DNA of 6,798 bases from contig CAZESH010000243.1 in NCBI GenBank assembly GCA_964514665.1, positions 1 through 6,798 on the forward strand, read 5' to 3'. This document shows positions 6,600 through 6,798 of the stretch, piece after piece. The position numbers and the translations under genes were made by a program. Origin of the DNA: CAZESH01 sp964514665. GTDB taxonomy: Bacteria; Bacillota; Bacilli; Paenibacillales; KCTC-25726. Under the pieces are notes generated by a model. The model was not told the origin of the DNA, made no database searches, and saw only the letters and a list, made by a program, of their open reading frames with translations. How positions within the stretch are numbered: position 1 is the first letter of the stretch; the number at the start of each line of letters is the position of its first letter.

Positions 6600-6798
6600 A
6601 TGGAGACATTCATCGAACGACTGGCAGCGATCCGTTGGCTTTCGAACGCATGGCGACCGGATAATCGGCCGGCAGCTGAATTAAAGTTAAGCGATTTCGC
6701 AAAGGGATTGGGGTTGCAGGAGATTCGGACAAAATGGCTGGATAAAGCAGATTGCGCCTGGGCTGTTGCAGCAATGGATTGGAAAAGCAGCTCCATGT
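6600..6798 (+). CDS. Unrecognised protein, 3'-truncated by window edge
   Basis: Sixty-six codons are visible from the ATG at 6600 with no stop before the window ends. I do not recognise a family. The segment begins METFIERLAAIRWLSNAWRP and is rich in tryptophan (W13, W18, W46, W54, W61). It has no signal peptide and no long hydrophobic run, and the start looks soluble and mostly helical. A strong AGGAGG site (6589-6594), the same strand and a gap of only 27 bases from the thioesterase suggest it is the next gene of the same operon. A function in the pathway is likely from position only; the sequence gives no hint of which. Confidence 0.7.
   Translation, partial: METFIERLAAIRWLSNAWRPDNRPAAELKLSDFAKGLGLQEIRTKWLDKADCAWAVAAMDWKSSSM

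Noticed and set aside
6467..6796. Minus-strand open frame over the thioesterase end and the last gene
   Set aside because: The + strand frame from 6600 has a strong AGGAGG site and operon-like spacing, whereas the minus-strand frame has no recognisable domain and overlaps the thioesterase.

Overview
The window is a tightly packed, single-strand block of seven genes, all on the + strand, with both end genes cut by the window edges. Base composition looks close to 50% GC by eye. Most starts are preceded by strong AGGAGG/AAGGGG-type Shine-Dalgarno sequences, and one gene is a PucR/CdaR-type regulator. Together these suggest a Gram-positive Bacillales organism of moderate GC (Paenibacillus/Brevibacillus-like). 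That placement is an inference; nothing here fixes the genus.

Layout: (1) the last 284 residues of a thiolase; (2) a class I adenylate-forming acyl-CoA synthetase, whose start region overlaps or nearly abuts the thiolase stop; (3) a fumarylacetoacetate hydrolase (FAH) family enzyme, joined to the ligase by an ATGA overlap; (4) a small DinB/YfiT-fold putative metalloprotein, 27 bases downstream; (5) after a 67-base gap, a 737-residue sensor-regulator with two GAF-like domains, a PucR/CdaR-type middle region and a C-terminal HTH_30 domain; (6) a hotdog thioesterase of the 4-hydroxybenzoyl-CoA thioesterase type, 5 bases downstream; (7) the first 66 codons of a protein I do not recognise. No gene-free stretch exceeds about 70 bases. 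I see no RNA gene, insertion sequence, CRISPR array or convincing terminator.

Read together, this looks like part of a catabolic operon for a carboxylic acid handled as its CoA thioester. The ligase would activate the acid, the thiolase would cleave a 3-ketoacyl-CoA, the FAH-family enzyme would hydrolyse, decarboxylate or isomerise a diketo-acid or ring-cleavage product, and the thioesterase would release CoA from a dead-end or product thioester. The embedded regulator probably senses the substrate or a CoA intermediate. The substrate cannot be read from the window, although the FAH and 4-HBT family members are compatible with an aromatic or cyclic acid. The most interesting points are the DinB-fold protein next to an FAH hydrolase, which recalls the thiol-dependent maleylpyruvate isomerase/fumarylpyruvate hydrolase pair, and the large GAF-PucR regulator with a cysteine-rich first sensor domain.
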